From Pythium myriotylum (Eukaryota; Oomycota; Peronosporomycetes; Pythiales; Pythiaceae): a stretch of DNA of 64,000 nucleotides. The position numbers and the translations under genes were made by a program. The notes beneath the pieces are model-generated. The model saw nothing but the letters and a program-made list of their open reading frames with translations, searched no databases and was not told the origin of the DNA. Numbering within the stretch: the first letter of the stretch is position 1; each line of letters opens with the position of its first letter. This document shows, in pieces, positions 40,001-50,125 of the stretch. The DNA lies in contig JALJCQ010000014.1 of NCBI GenBank assembly GCA_023091665.1, positions 310,001 to 374,000 on the forward strand, read 5' to 3'.

Positions 40001-41474
40001 TGTCGGTTTGATGGTCATGGCTTACATGCTCGGTGAGATTGCCAGTTTGTTTATTTCTTTTATTGGGAACGAGGTTGAGTACCGAAAGAATCACATCGCC
40101 GTGGAACTGTACCTGGGTCGTTGGAAGATCCAAGGAGACCTGAGAACTCGAACACAAGCATTTCTCTCATCACTGTGGTCATCACATCGTGGCGTGGATT
40201 ATCAATCGCTTCTGGAGGAAGTGCCAGTAAGCATTCGAACCGAGTCTGTTCTAAACATTGCTCGTTGGCCATTGAAACAGTTTACCAGTGCAATCTTTCG
40301 CCCGATCTGTGGTGGGAACCCGAATGACCCTCATATCCAATCATCAAACATCGATCTGTTGATGCGAGGATTGGCTCAGCGTCTCAAATTTGAAGGGTAC
40401 CCGCGAGACGAAAGGGTTCTGGTTGAAGGCAGTATCGCGAAGTCGATGTTCTTTGTCGTTCGAGGTCACCTCAGATCTGCCAGTCGCTCACATACTGCGC
40501 AATTCGGGCAGCTATCATTTGTTAAAGGAGACTATTTTGGCGAGCATGGACTCCTCGGGTACTCAGTTAGCGCCTTCACAGTCAGCACGATGCGAGCGTG
40601 CGATTTATTGTCACTCAGTGCAGAAGACCTACTTGATGTTCTCCACAGTCATCCCACGTTCAGCCTTGCTCTCAAAGTCGCAGATCGTGCGTCGGAAAAG
40701 ATGCGAGTGCTTCCTTTGGCGAGCAATATGCGCACGATGGAAATTCGGTGGGGCCAGATGCTGATCGACGCGGTGAACGAAGAGCGTATATTGTCAGAAG
40801 CGCCAACCACCGATGGCATGAGTCGGCGCGCTGCAAAGAAGACTCGAGCAACTCTGGATCGAGTCTTCGTTACTCGCACTTCAGACGAGTGTTACAGTTC
40901 GTTTCGTTCGTTCCTACAAATCATTGTGCCGAATGGTTTCGTGCACTTGCATGGGACACCAACCTTAACGAAGCAAACATCGTCGAATCGGGTTTCGAGT
41001 TCTTTCGACACGAGGCGGACGTCCGGATCACAAACTTTGATGGCACCGGTTCCAAAGTCTCGCGCCGCTTCCCCCAAAATTGATGGTGCTCTTCCCGCAG
41101 CCAAAGATGCTGAAACGAAACCAGTTGGTGATCAAAACCCTCTGGCGACTGCGCTAGAGTCCGTTCCCAGTGTCTCGCGACTCGACAGTGCGCACGTGAG
41201 CTCTGGCCGAACCCACAGTAGCCACCACCAGCAATCGATACACTCTGGTGTAGGCGATGCAGAGATGATGCAGACATTTCTCAATCAGAGCGACGATGCT
41301 CCTGCTGATGACAAAGCAGGACCTCCTTCTGCGATATGCGAAGACTCAGAAAACCTGGACGTTCCTAGGAATCTCTCAGGCCCTTCGCTACCTGTTCTTA
41401 CAGCAAGGTCGTCAATTAGATCCATCAGATCTCCGTCACCAGGCCTGCAACCTCAGCGCCGCTCGCTCCTGTGA
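34026..41474 (+). CDS. Giant four-repeat cyclic-nucleotide-gated-type cation channel
   Basis: A single 7.4-kb exon, 2482 residues from the ATG at 34026. Four units in a row each resemble a CNG/HCN/EAG channel subunit: six membrane segments, pore loop, C-linker and a cyclic-nucleotide-binding domain (CNBD). Units begin near residues 65, 654, 1166 and 1752; CNBDs lie near 398-500, 1037-1110, 1529-1660 and 2122-2220. CNBD1 (FFGEMALFLNRPRYATV) and CNBD3 (YFGENALFVNSIRTSYV) keep the phosphate-binding G-E and Arg; CNBD2 (FFGTAALQLEG) and CNBD4 (YFGEHGLLGYSVSAFTV) do not. None of the pore loops has the GYG potassium filter: they read LTGLFEGELP, VLAALGLTIEP, MSASNTGELP and AFVKKGRTFTP. One chain could form a whole pore, as in Nav/Cav channels. 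The C-tail of about 250 residues is Ser-rich and disordered. Confidence 0.85.
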   Translation: MTAVAPAEAARSAPALARHSPVRTRMSARLSIRESFRARSSSIEFLLTEVRSAFDPNATAIQTWHQLLLIALIYEIVMLPFIATFRSSMSQWLAPELMGFYACELLFYADVYIELNTGYYEDGNVMMDAKKSRVKYFKSPRFVLDVLALPPLSLVYPAVRNRLRFAPIFLEFHKFLRIWRLPKYVAMLDDIYARQYVLLKMFKVLLVILMLSHYVACFRFLFGYDEDHNDHWLPHKPRSDEELQQHSPYLMSLFWAFGLLTGLFEGELPTTIFEFLFTIFVGLCGFSMFTYVCATFFMISKCESGHSETSEARINQLKHLLSFHRVPEQLQVQATEYLKRYYTQSESNDREAVRLLCPSIVKDIQVELLKDMVGSILFFKDCNQQFIIAVTSLLELISLPASVVVFNMGDEGDAMYFVNSGVLQVIVNGIKIREVRKGAFFGEMALFLNRPRYATVVTSTYCTLYKLVRFHVERLFEGYPQYASVVPKRVAEMAQALFGRVSGEALIIPDQSVIDQSSEKKKSEGKKLFANIIRMHMKKDKNKVTPTGETHTGPVGTDNVDGSISSVSLSPMMLLAAQALKKSRTTSEPPEPAKSVGEDLVSSHDTVSQKPIADSNGARPISEVATTMRRSTVTRVSTAITDIYGHLGLKASRTKTSYWWSRFLLSTAIDNDSKRRLWWLIMLQGILIYNWFLIPLQLAFLAFQHNTWYVVGLNVITDLLLWADIFVNFNLSFVEDSEKIWDTTRTAIRYIKGWFLADVVCVFPFWFFAQKSHHALPRLPRLLRIARLRGHLQEIDEFVKLNSKQRLMLFGILLVVLYHIVACLHFSISYVEGFSRAYHAWIPSDDVSLVAVNSTHCRDLNGDVYLWADPHVTAIGVIQYFRSLYYATNVLAALGLTIEPSSDVQYGLALLFMLSGFFITAIVVDNVQKRFTASAFEQKEFFATRSQIQLFLRRQNAPLIIHKRVNAFLDYWWSSHRGAVISELLDELPETIKLEILQNICQPALQTLALLNGVRPVLSDLENVFLGNARFILYGQGEIVYRQGDYASGLFFLLSGEVCIIANGGAPRSVHQGGFFGTAALQLEGSAVSYTERVTATSGSMVLFVSRQHIRAMKSTYTSLEDSLKALERRFLDPKLAKASQLQYGVGFNDSDERRSWRKWFSCFGDDDRIFDPDSLQMMAWETWLFIIMTVEWVLIMFHICFGVSDDKAAVTDAILMVIELHFMIDIYVRSHLGYLEFGNRVMVPKQIRRRYFRSHEFAIDIIALVPLFMVNWGLPSVKRNEVFNLNKLIRLTKVPMQFTALENKYIKRTFELRLFKLVYYTFLLSHMFGCIWFDFGSNASGLHTLISDERANSTEDSGFGANPWMPPLSLKNADASLQYFASIFWSFALMSASNTGELPKTVSQSFFSVITMTSGFFLFAYVIGNFADTIELMDAENREFYSRLNSLRHLITHFKLPAPIAVKFKNYYFFKRFHSITQEHLLERCLPPSLLTDIRMVHLQPMIEKVTFLSGMDASVTRMLVSQFNQVLIVKDEFVYKFGEEGSDMYFVFTGVLCTLLPQEEFARESSIIERKAPVKTLPQRHSGGLPSLIHQPTLRPTSQLTKFNEVTAGNYFGENALFVNSIRTSYVQASTSCILYSLSRNSLELVFERYPDWKEKVLRIVTINQEQRRLNRMAEEEEKQGNIINLVAKVDQLNAKAERTEVEVLAFRRMKSVAAKRNSSQAASALLASGLDRIQESRFVPTRWMHMPHWLNELVQGTTAQSWYHLCWLKLVTLATIYVAIVVPYRISFDSLLRPRFIPVFCRELELLCEFIFIWDMWFNWRLKGSHDSMELYEQDHRRSYKKERLKWDLLAAFPLDYLLYSLSPSPWFRINRCFKVRNLVHYMQEINRRSISNEMKRLRITCLTYILVIYWSACSYFVIAIYDRYGQQWNGWLPSVDLEITRPQDPPSEQLTLRLLRGLFFATTAFVKKGRTFTPESTPHFVFAIITCFVGLMVMAYMLGEIASLFISFIGNEVEYRKNHIAVELYLGRWKIQGDLRTRTQAFLSSLWSSHRGVDYQSLLEEVPVSIRTESVLNIARWPLKQFTSAIFRPICGGNPNDPHIQSSNIDLLMRGLAQRLKFEGYPRDERVLVEGSIAKSMFFVVRGHLRSASRSHTAQFGQLSFVKGDYFGEHGLLGYSVSAFTVSTMRACDLLSLSAEDLLDVLHSHPTFSLALKVADRASEKMRVLPLASNMRTMEIRWGQMLIDAVNEERILSEAPTTDGMSRRAAKKTRATLDRVFVTRTSDECYSSFRSFLQIIVPNGFVHLHGTPTLTKQTSSNRVSSSFDTRRTSGSQTLMAPVPKSRAASPKIDGALPAAKDAETKPVGDQNPLATALESVPSVSRLDSAHVSSGRTHSSHHQQSIHSGVGDAEMMQTFLNQSDDAPADDKAGPPSAICEDSENLDVPRNLSGPSLPVLTARSSIRSIRSPSPGLQPQRRSLL

Positions 41475-41665
41475 CTCTACCAGTTGTTAAGTTATTGTGG
41501 AAAACTGACATTCGACGTTTTCTGTACTTTGTCATTCCCATGTCTGCTCCAGGTGGACACACGCTTGTGACCCAAGTTGACGTCTCACGCAAAGCGGGCG
41601 TTCCGAGAATAAATCAGTAGTGGGGGCAGATTTCCGCTAAATTAAGTTGAAGTGTGAAAGATCCA

Positions 41666-43238
41666 CTACATGCTTGCCTCTGCCCCAGTGGGAATCTCCC
41701 TAGGCGGTGGCTGCTCCAAGCTCACTGAGGTAACTTCTGCTGCGCTGTTGACGCGCGAGTTAGAGAAATCTTCCGACGACTTCGATGCTTTTTTGCGCAG
41801 TCGACGCAGCTTCTTGGTCTCTGGCAGCCGCAGCGCCGTACCGCAGTGTCGACAGAAGTTTGCGTCGTCTTGGTGGAGTTTGCGGTAGCACCGGGGGCAC
41901 TCGCAGTTGAGCTTTAAGGCCTCCTCCTCAGTCTGAGTATTAAGCACAAGTGGACAAGCGATCACTCCGTAACCTGAAAACATGACGATTGCAGCGAGGA
42001 GACGACCGGGCACAGTTGATGGGGCGATGTCACCGTATCCCACGGTCGTGAGCGTAACAACAGCCCAGTACAAGCTCACCGGAATGTTCGTGAAGCCGTG
42101 TTTCTCGCCTTCGATGAGGTACATGGCGCAGCCGATGACGATGATCATGGAGAACACGAAGAACATGAACACGGCCACACGAAGCTTGTTGGCGTCGATG
42201 TTATCCTTCAAGGCCCTCGCTGCATCCACGAATCGCACAAGTCGCAGAACGCGAAACACTCGAATTACACGGAAGATACGGAGCGTCGCAAGATCGGCTA
42301 ACGGACGTGCCGGCGGAATGAAGAACGCTGTTGATGTTAATGACCACGCAGTTAGTGGTTGTGTGGCTGTAATTCAAACAGCAAGAACGCACTGATGAAG
42401 GTCGGAATGATAGAAGAAATGTCGACGATACCCATGGCGCTGCAAATGTAGTCGCGCGGGCGACGTAAACACCAAATGCGGAGCACGTACTCGATGGAGA
42501 AAAATATTGTGAAGAACACCTCGAAGCCATAGATAATGTCGCCGTACTCCGCCCGAATCTCATGAACGCTATCAATCACGGCTAGCAATTCGCGTGCGAA
42601 ATCATCACCCAAGGATTGATACGATTGTTCAAGCAAAACGACGTACCTAGGAACACACTTGTTGTGATCATGAGAAGAAGGACAATTCCAGTGACTTGCC
42701 CTCGAGTCGTGCCGCTCCCGAAAAGTGTCTCGTAAACGTACTCGTAGTACTTGCCCTCGCGAGCTTCACCTACGGCTTCTTGCTCGATGTCGATCGCCAT
42801 GATCTCCTTGAGATTGTCCTTCAGCTCGTCGGGCAGGTCTAGATCGAGTCTAGTCCATGTCTCTTTGATTGCTGAGTTTGGCATGCGCAAGATCTGCATT
42901 GCTCGCGCTTTCATCGATAGTGGTCCCTCAGCCTCATCGTCGGTATCGAACACCCCGGTTGGGCGTCCAGGGAAACGAAAGAAGCTGGTTGGCGTCTTCT
43001 TTCCGGGACTCTTTCCTGGACTTGATCGGCCTGGTGCCGGACTCGGCGGAATCTCCACCGGTGGCTGATCTTCTTGCGTAGGAGCTGGACCACGGATCTC
43101 AACCTCCACCTCTTCGTCATCGTCTTGGTCTCTGACTTTGCTCATATTGCTCTCTTCAAGCCTCGTTCGACTCACGCGGTAGAAACTCGAATAGCTGTAT
43201 GAGAGCGGAAAAGGAGAAGGCTTGTCCAATAGACTCAT
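41666..43238 (-). CDS. Kv-type voltage-gated potassium channel with C-terminal zinc ribbon
   Basis: Exons 42647-43238, 42393-42581 and 41666-42327, with two 65-nt introns (GTACGT...CTAG and GTGCGT...ACAG, the latter with a CTAAC branch site), both phase 1; 480 residues. An in-frame ATG at 43145 (MSKVRDQDDDEE) is an equally plausible start. A charged cytoplasmic N-domain precedes S1 (TGIVLLLMITTSVFLA). S4 is LRIFRVIRVFRVLRLVRF with Arg at every third position. The pore has TLTTVGYGD, the potassium selectivity filter. After S6 comes CPRCYRKLHQDDANFCRHCG, a two-CxxC zinc-ribbon pattern unusual in Kv channels. It is a neighbour of the four-repeat channel, in convergent orientation with 191 bp between the stops. 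Confidence 0.85.
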
Positions 43239-44374
43239 TGGCGTGGCAAATCAAGAGAGGTATCGTGCGCCGTCCCATGCTCCCAAATATACCAGCGCCA
43301 CGAGATGCAGTCCAGGCACGTTGAATTACTATTTTCGTGAGCAAAGCTCACGGGACGTGACAAATGCTGAGGATCTTTCGAAACCCAGTTGTTGAAGGAT
43401 CGAATGCCAGAGGTTTCGAGCGAATCTTCGACTCTGTTCTTGGGAATAAAGCTGAGCCAGTCCATTCTCAAAGTTTGGATCGAAGAGGCAGAAAAAACAA
43501 TGCTGGACAAAATACGGCGATCTCTCTCCTCGAATGAGATATCTTACATCAGATAGGGTTTCAAACTCCTTTCTCAGACCCCTTCACCAGTTTTGCCACG
43601 AAAATTCTCCACTCTTCATTGCTTCTCTCCGTGTGGACCCTTCTGACGCTGATGACCGTCTCCATCGGCGCGTCTCGGTCTGTTTCTCTCATTTGCGCAA
43701 GTTGCGGCCTCGGTGATGGTACGGAAACGGAGTCGTCGAGAGCTCATGGCCTCTCTAGTGATCTGCAACACCTTTCGCGCCAATCGTAATGTGTTCCAAC
43801 CGCGACCTGCTATAAGGTGTTTATATGAGACAGCAGTACACGGCTTCTCGTACTACTACGTCATTCGACACTGCCTGCTGAACTTTGAGGCCGATGTTAT
43901 TGCTCACTCGACTCTATGAAGTCGACTACGTATACATCCGTCGCAATGGCCGGACACGCTATCCAAAGCAATGGTGTGACTTCCGTGTTTATTGCGCTGA
44001 GCAGCATGGCTTTCAAAAAGAATAATGTGCGCCTGGGGAGAGAATTTGCCGGGGGCGACCCACGTAGTGGAAAGCAATCTGTCACGCAGACCTGGTGGAT
44101 TTGGTCACACTAATTCTCGGCCCTAAACTCAACCGATCGAATTTCTGCGCTCGACTCGCGAAATTCACGGCGATCGAGCTCTCGGTATCCCTCCCCACAT
44201 TGAACACTTAACCACCGTCGTTGTGTAAAAGCCGAAATGTGGAAGATAGCCCCTGGGTGCTCGAGTTGCACACGATAATTACGGTATTCAAAGCCGTAAT
44301 TGTTGTATCTCCCACGTAAACTTACACAAGCGCGTGGAATTTTACCGACAAGTTGCCACGGTGGCAAGACGAAA
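43239..44374. other. Intergenic, divergent promoter region, no gene seen
   Basis: About 1.1 kb between the divergent Kv channel and the first LRR receptor gene. No supportable coding frame. Confidence 0.5.
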
Positions 44375-47108
44375 ATGCCACGCAACTCATGGCGGCCTCG
44401 CGCGGCCTCTGCTCTTCTCATGGCGATGTCGAGCATGTTGATCAATGCATCACCGTATGCTGCGTCACTCGTTCAAGTTCCAGCGTCGGTCGCCTCGTAC
44501 AAGCCAAGTAATCGCGAGTTATCGATGGCAGCGACGCGAGTAATCAACTCCCAGGCCTTTGTCATGGGCAATTGCTCGTCGGCTGTGACGATATCTCGGT
44601 TTTGCACGGCTCCTGCTTACTCGCCACCCACTGTCTGCGTGGGCTCAACGGCCGCTGGCTCGTGTCCAATGTCGCCGTTGGTGCTGGAAGTTGACACGAG
44701 CAGCAACCTGGCTTACATGGTCGACGCCTCGGGACTCGGTATCGAACACGTGGGCGATTTGAACTCTCTCGAGGTTTTGTAAGTGTCGTGATGAGCCGGA
44801 TGGTCGACAGGGACAATTACACGGACTTGTGATGTGTAGGAATCTCGCCGAGAACAAGCTTACTTCGTGGCCGACGACGTCGGGTGTTCTTCGATTGTAC
44901 GTGTGGCCGTGGTGCTTCGGGTTGGAAAACGACAGGACCCTCATTAGTTTCATGCTAGAAACCTCGCGCGAAATCGACTCACTTCGTTCGATGTTGTGGG
45001 CATTAACGGCGGGCTTGAGGAACTGTGCGTTGGCTGCTGAGGTTGTTCGTGCGTTTTAGTCCTTTAACGACTCAATGTTGGGTATCGATTCAGCAACGTA
45101 TCGTCCAACTTGCTTTCTTCGATTCGCCTCGGCGCAAATTCCGAGAGCCTCAAACTACTGTGCGTTTGAGACGACACGACGGATAATAGCCATATTATAC
45201 GCTAACAAATGCTCGCTTGGCTATAGGGACGCAAGTAATGGGTCGCTGACAGATCTGAATCTAGCACCTGCCACAAGACTCGCATCCGTTCTTGCACCTT
45301 ACAACAAGCTCACGGATATTGCAAATGTCTCATTACCTAACCAACTTCGTCTTCTGTACGTTGACCGTTTTTGTCTACGACAATACCCTAACTGTTTGCT
45401 GTTGATCGATGAAGGGATGTGTCACATAATAAGATCGACGACTGGGGCCTTTTCACACCACCGGAAGGCTTACGTACACTGTAAATTTGGGTTGGACTAC
45501 TGCATCCCATAGCTCGACTCCACAGCTAACATGATGTTTTGCGTTTCTAGAAACGCCAGCAACAACCAAGCAAACTCGTTCCTGCGTGGCAATTGGTCCG
45601 TCATGGCCCCGAAACTCGAGACGGCGTAAGTTCTTTATGATTATGCATCATCAATATCGCTGGTTTATATTGCTTTGCGATCAGGATCTTCGCCGACAAC
45701 AACATTACGCACGTTAGCAGTATCGCGTGGCCTTCAACACTCAAGAACCTGTGAGTTGATTTTGAATCCTGAGATCTTGGAGTCTAGAGGTCTAATTCGG
45801 TATTAAAGAGATCTGCGCGGTAATCCACTCCAGTGGATTGAGATCTTCCGGAGTGATCTCGCCATCTTCCAAAGCCTGCAGTCTTTTCTTGCCCCTAAAA
45901 GCGCGTTATCTATGGCTAGTGCGACGTGCGCAAAGCGCAACGCAACATCGGCCCGAGTTGCCGGGGGTGTGAGTGTGTGCGTGATCGAATCTGCTCTCGA
46001 ACACTATGATCAAGGCTCCAAGCGTGCCGAGACGAACCCTCCCCGCATGATCAACAAGCCGCCGTCACCCCCTTCTGCATCATCTCATCTGATCGCTTGG
46101 ATCATCGTTGGAACAACTGCTTGTGCGTTTGCTGTGTTGGTGATTTTCTGTATGAGACGTCGACAACGCCATCAGGCGTCGTCGTCTGTTTACAAGCTAC
46201 AACAGTCGAGTTCGATCACGGCCTCGGGCTTACAAAGCGATGTAATCAAGCAAGCTCTGGCGTCTCTTTGGTTCAACGAGTCGCTCATGACCATGCACGT
46301 CGATGACTCGGATGTCGAGACGATTCGCAACTTACAGGACACGGAATCTACTATTGCATCTCTCGTCCGCATCGGGGATACCACTTTAGTATGCAAGCGA
46401 CTCAAGCATCTTGAGGAACTTTCAGCGCTTCGACTGATCGAAGAGATTAAGACGTCCGCACCTCTCGAGCACGCGAGGATCGTGAGATATCGTGGCTTAA
46501 CGGCGACATCATTGACGAATCTAGCCATTTACAGTGACTTCATGGTCAACGGAAGTCTGGAGTCGTTCCTTACATCCGCTCGCACGAATCCACTACCGTG
46601 GCTCAACTCCCCGCAATCGCGCGATTCAGTCTCAGTTACACTTTTGGGCCTCGCGATCGAGGTTGCTGAGGCTCTCACGTACCTCCACTCGTTCGATCCT
46701 CCAGTTGTCCACGGCTGCATCCGACCAAAGAATATTTTTCTCAACTCCAAGTGGCGAGCCAAACTCTCGGGCGTTGGCCGAAGATACGAACCTGACAGGA
46801 ACGCGACGTCCTGGCTCGCCCCAGAAATTCTCACCGCCAACAACAAATTGAATGGCGGCGAACGAGAACGCGACACGGCCTACTCGGCAGCCTCGGACGT
46901 GTTCGCATTTGGGGCATTCCTCGTCGACCTGGACTCGTTCGGCGACGAGAGTCCAGCCGACGTGCTTTCTCTCGCTGCCGCATGTCTCGAGACAGATCCA
47001 ATGAGTCGACCGAGCGCGATGACTATCTTCTACAGGCTCTCACAGGTGCGGAAGCGAGCCCATGCGCGTGCGGTGGTGGAAGAGACCCCGAAATACCTTA
47101 ATCCATAG
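44375..47108 (+). CDS. LRR receptor-like pseudokinase A (nine exons)
   Basis: Exons 44375-44778, 44840-44896, 44959-45024, 45094-45159, 45227-45355, 45415-45480, 45551-45625, 45685-45750 and 45809-47108; 742 residues. All introns (58-70 nt) are phase 2 and mostly split a Leu codon, so each middle exon is one LRR module (for example NLARNRLTSFDVVGINGGLEEL) and the 129-bp exon holds two. An N-terminal hydrophobic stretch (ALLMAMSSMLINASPYAAS) acts as signal. An ectodomain with four Cys, the LRRs, one transmembrane helix (about residues 403-428) and a kinase-fold domain follow. Catalytic residues are lost: HRD reads HGCIRPKN, DFG reads SGVGRRY, and the glycine loop is absent, although VCKRL Lys and APE remain. 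It should bind ligand but not phosphorylate. Confidence 0.8.
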
Positions 47109-47163
47109 ATTACCGTAATGGCTCGAAATTTACCCGCAGTGTCATTCTGACGAGCGCCAAGCC

Positions 47164-50013
47164 ATGCGCACTCGATGGAGGCAGTCCCCGAGCGCCGTGT
47201 TCTCGGTCTGTGCGCTGCTTCTTGTCGCGTGTAGTGGCTCAGCCTACGCGCGAGTGGCCAATGAAGTCGCCTCTCGAGTTGCAGCGCAAGGCGTCTCGTC
47301 AGTCATGAGCGATTCCCGTGCATTGGGCCAGGTCGAGAACGTGTCGTCTGCCAAGCGCGAGACGATCGTTATGTCCAACTGCTCGACGTCGCTGACACTC
47401 ACGCGCTATTGCTACAACACATCGTCGCTGACGACGTCGCCGTTCGATTTCGTCTGCCTTGGGTCGACGACCACCGGGACGTGTCCGCGGTCTCCGACCG
47501 TAATGAAGATCCTACGGTCGTACTCCGAGGGTGGCATCGACGCCTCAGGGCTCGGCGTCGAGCGCGTGGCCGACTTAAATAGCGCCAAGAACTTGCACGT
47601 GACGATTCGAAAAAACTGCGCGTGAATGATTGGAATGACTGAGGCTGTTTGTTGTGTAGAGACCTGTCTTTCAACAGACTCACAGAGTGGCCAATGACCT
47701 CGGGAGCAATTCGGTTGTAAGTTGGTGTATAGCTTCTCCCTGCTATTCCCACAGCTGCGCTGTATGGTATATACACTAATGGCTTTCGTGCTGTAATAGG
47801 AATCTCTCTCACAACCAGCTCACGTCGTTCGAGGCTGTAGGGGTGAACGACGGCCTCGTTCAGCTGTAGGTGGCTCATTTTGTCTATTCGCACAACCCAC
47901 CATCCACGGACGGTTCCTCATGTCCGCTTGCCATTAGAAAGGTGTCGCACAATCGTCTTTCAAGAATCCAGCTCACGAAAGAAATGGCGTCGCTCAGTTT
48001 GCTGTGAGTATAGTTGTCCATGGCGCTCGCGCCGCAATTCTTAAAAGGATATTTTTTGTCAACCAGAGATGCGACGAATACCTCCCTCAGTGAGCTGGAC
48101 ACGGCAGCAGCCCCAATGTTGGTCTCACTGGTAGCGCCGTACAACCAGATCGCCTCTGTTGGCAAGCTCACGACTCCGAGCCTCCTCCGATATATGTGAG
48201 ATCCGAGTCTTTTGCTTGGTACAATGTATGGGGTGGTGGACTGATGTTTTCTTGTTCATTTTATAGAGACCTATCGTATAATCTGATTGCTGATTGGAGC
48301 GCCTTCACGCCTCCCGTTGGAATCCGTACGCTGTCAGTGGCAATCTGATGATGTGTGGTGCGCGTGATGAAGTTTGACTTTCGTTTTCCTCGACGATGTA
48401 GGAATGCTACCAACAACCAAGCGTCGGTATTTCTCCAAGGCAACTGGTCCGCCATGGCACCCAAATTCGAGACAGCGTACGTTTGAAACTAGACAACTCA
48501 TTTAGTTGCGCTGACCCTTCCTTTTCATCGACAAACAGGATCTTTACAAACAATAATCTCACAGATATCAGTGGGATCGTGTGGCCACCCACTCTCGCTT
48601 ATCTGTGAGTCTAGTCATTCTCGTGATTGAGTCGCAACTATTCCTGATGAAGGATATGGCAATTTCAGAGATCTACGAGGGAATCCGCTGCAGTCAATTG
48701 AGATCTTCAAGTCAGACCTGAGCATATTCCAGAACCTCAAGACTTTTCTCGTTCCGGAGACTGCAGCCTCCCCGTCGAGCGCAAGGTGTGCAAAGCGGAA
48801 CGCGACAGCAACTCCTGTTGCGAATGGTATCACTGTATGCGTCGTCAGTGCGGCCTTCGATGTCAGCGCTAAGCCCTCTCCAGGGATGAAAACGGATTCC
48901 CCGAGTAGCGCACAGAACCCGGTTCCCTCTAAGTCCTCTTCAAACTCGAAAATGTGGATTATCGTAGCTGCTGCTACTGGATGCGTTATCGCACTCGCGC
49001 TACTCATCGTAGTGATACGTCGGCGCCGCACTCAAAACGACCAGTCTGCCTATAAGCTCCGCCACTCATTTTCCATCACGACTTCGAGCTCTCACAAGGG
49101 CGAAATGATGGAGATCATAGCTTTGCTCCGGTCAGACGAGTTGCTCATGGCCATGCATATCGATGCCTCGGACGTGGAAAACATACGCGATCTCTCTAGC
49201 TCGGGCCCAACCATCACATCGCTCGTGCGTGTGGGGGAAAGGCGGCTCGTGTGCAAGAAAATAGTCGTACCAATCGCGTCAGGATGCGACAACGCCGTGA
49301 TGCAGTTGGTCCAAGAAATCAAGGCCTCGGCTACGCTTGAGCACACGAGGATCGTCAAGTACCGAGGCTTCACAGCAGCGCCTGGGGGTGATCTCGCGAT
49401 CTTCTTAGAGTTCATGGCCAATGGCAGCCTGGTATCTCTTCTGGACGCTTGCACAAATGGCGAATGTCAACTCCCTTGGCTCCCGTCCGCTAAACCAACC
49501 ACAGATGGGCAACTCGGTGTCTCCCGTCTTGGTTTGGCTATTGACGTCGCCGAGGCTCTTGTTTACCTCCACTCGTTCGATCCGCCAGTCGTGCACGAGG
49601 AGATTTGTGCGAAGAATGTCTTTCTCGACTCCCGCTGGCGAGCCAAACTCCGTGTAGGGCGGAAACTGACTTCAAGCGTGATAAAACCAGGTCCCCAACC
49701 GTGGCTTGCACCTGAGATCGTAACCAGCTTTACGGTGATAGAGAATTCCTTCCAAACCAACTTCGACGATACCTCCATCTGCACGACAGCCTCTGATGTC
49801 TACGCCTTCGGTGTCTTTCTTCTCGAACTGGACTCGTGTGGAAATCCGGGACTCGGCCAGTTCCATGGTGACTGTCCCAGTGAGATTCGCGACATTGCGA
49901 CATCGTGTCTGGAAATCGACCCCGCACGACGACCAAGCTCTATGGCTGTCTTCTACTCGATGTCGCAGCTGCGGAAACGTATCAAGCAGTCCAGCGACGC
50001 ACTCCTGATCTGA
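47164..50013 (+). CDS. LRR receptor-like pseudokinase B (nine exons)
   Basis: Exons 47164-47594, 47660-47716, 47800-47865, 47938-48003, 48067-48195, 48267-48332, 48402-48476, 48539-48604 and 48669-50013; 766 residues. Exon sizes 2-8 (57, 66, 66, 129, 66, 75, 66) equal those of gene A, so the two are tandem duplicates. The first intron begins GC (GCACGT) instead of GT. The signal peptide is clear (FSVCALLLVACSGSAYA). The ectodomain keeps the same four-Cys pattern. The transmembrane helix is at about residues 414-436, followed by an Arg-rich stop-transfer. The kinase-fold domain is dead: HRD reads HEEICAKN, DFG reads LRVGRKL; the Lys of LVCKKI and WLAPEIV remain. It starts only 55 bp after the stop of gene A. 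Confidence 0.8.
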
Positions 50014-50125
50014 CCAGAGGTAATTACCGTAATTGGGAATCCCTTCCCGGTAATTTATTTTCCGGACGAGATCGTGGTGATGTCGCACCCACTCTTTGAA
50101 TCTGATATATATCTCCCCACGAGAT

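Noticed and set aside
44897..45226. A single 330-bp intron in receptor gene A
   Set aside because: Comparison with gene B revealed two hidden 66-bp LRR exons (44959-45024 and 45094-45159) with correct splice sites and phase.
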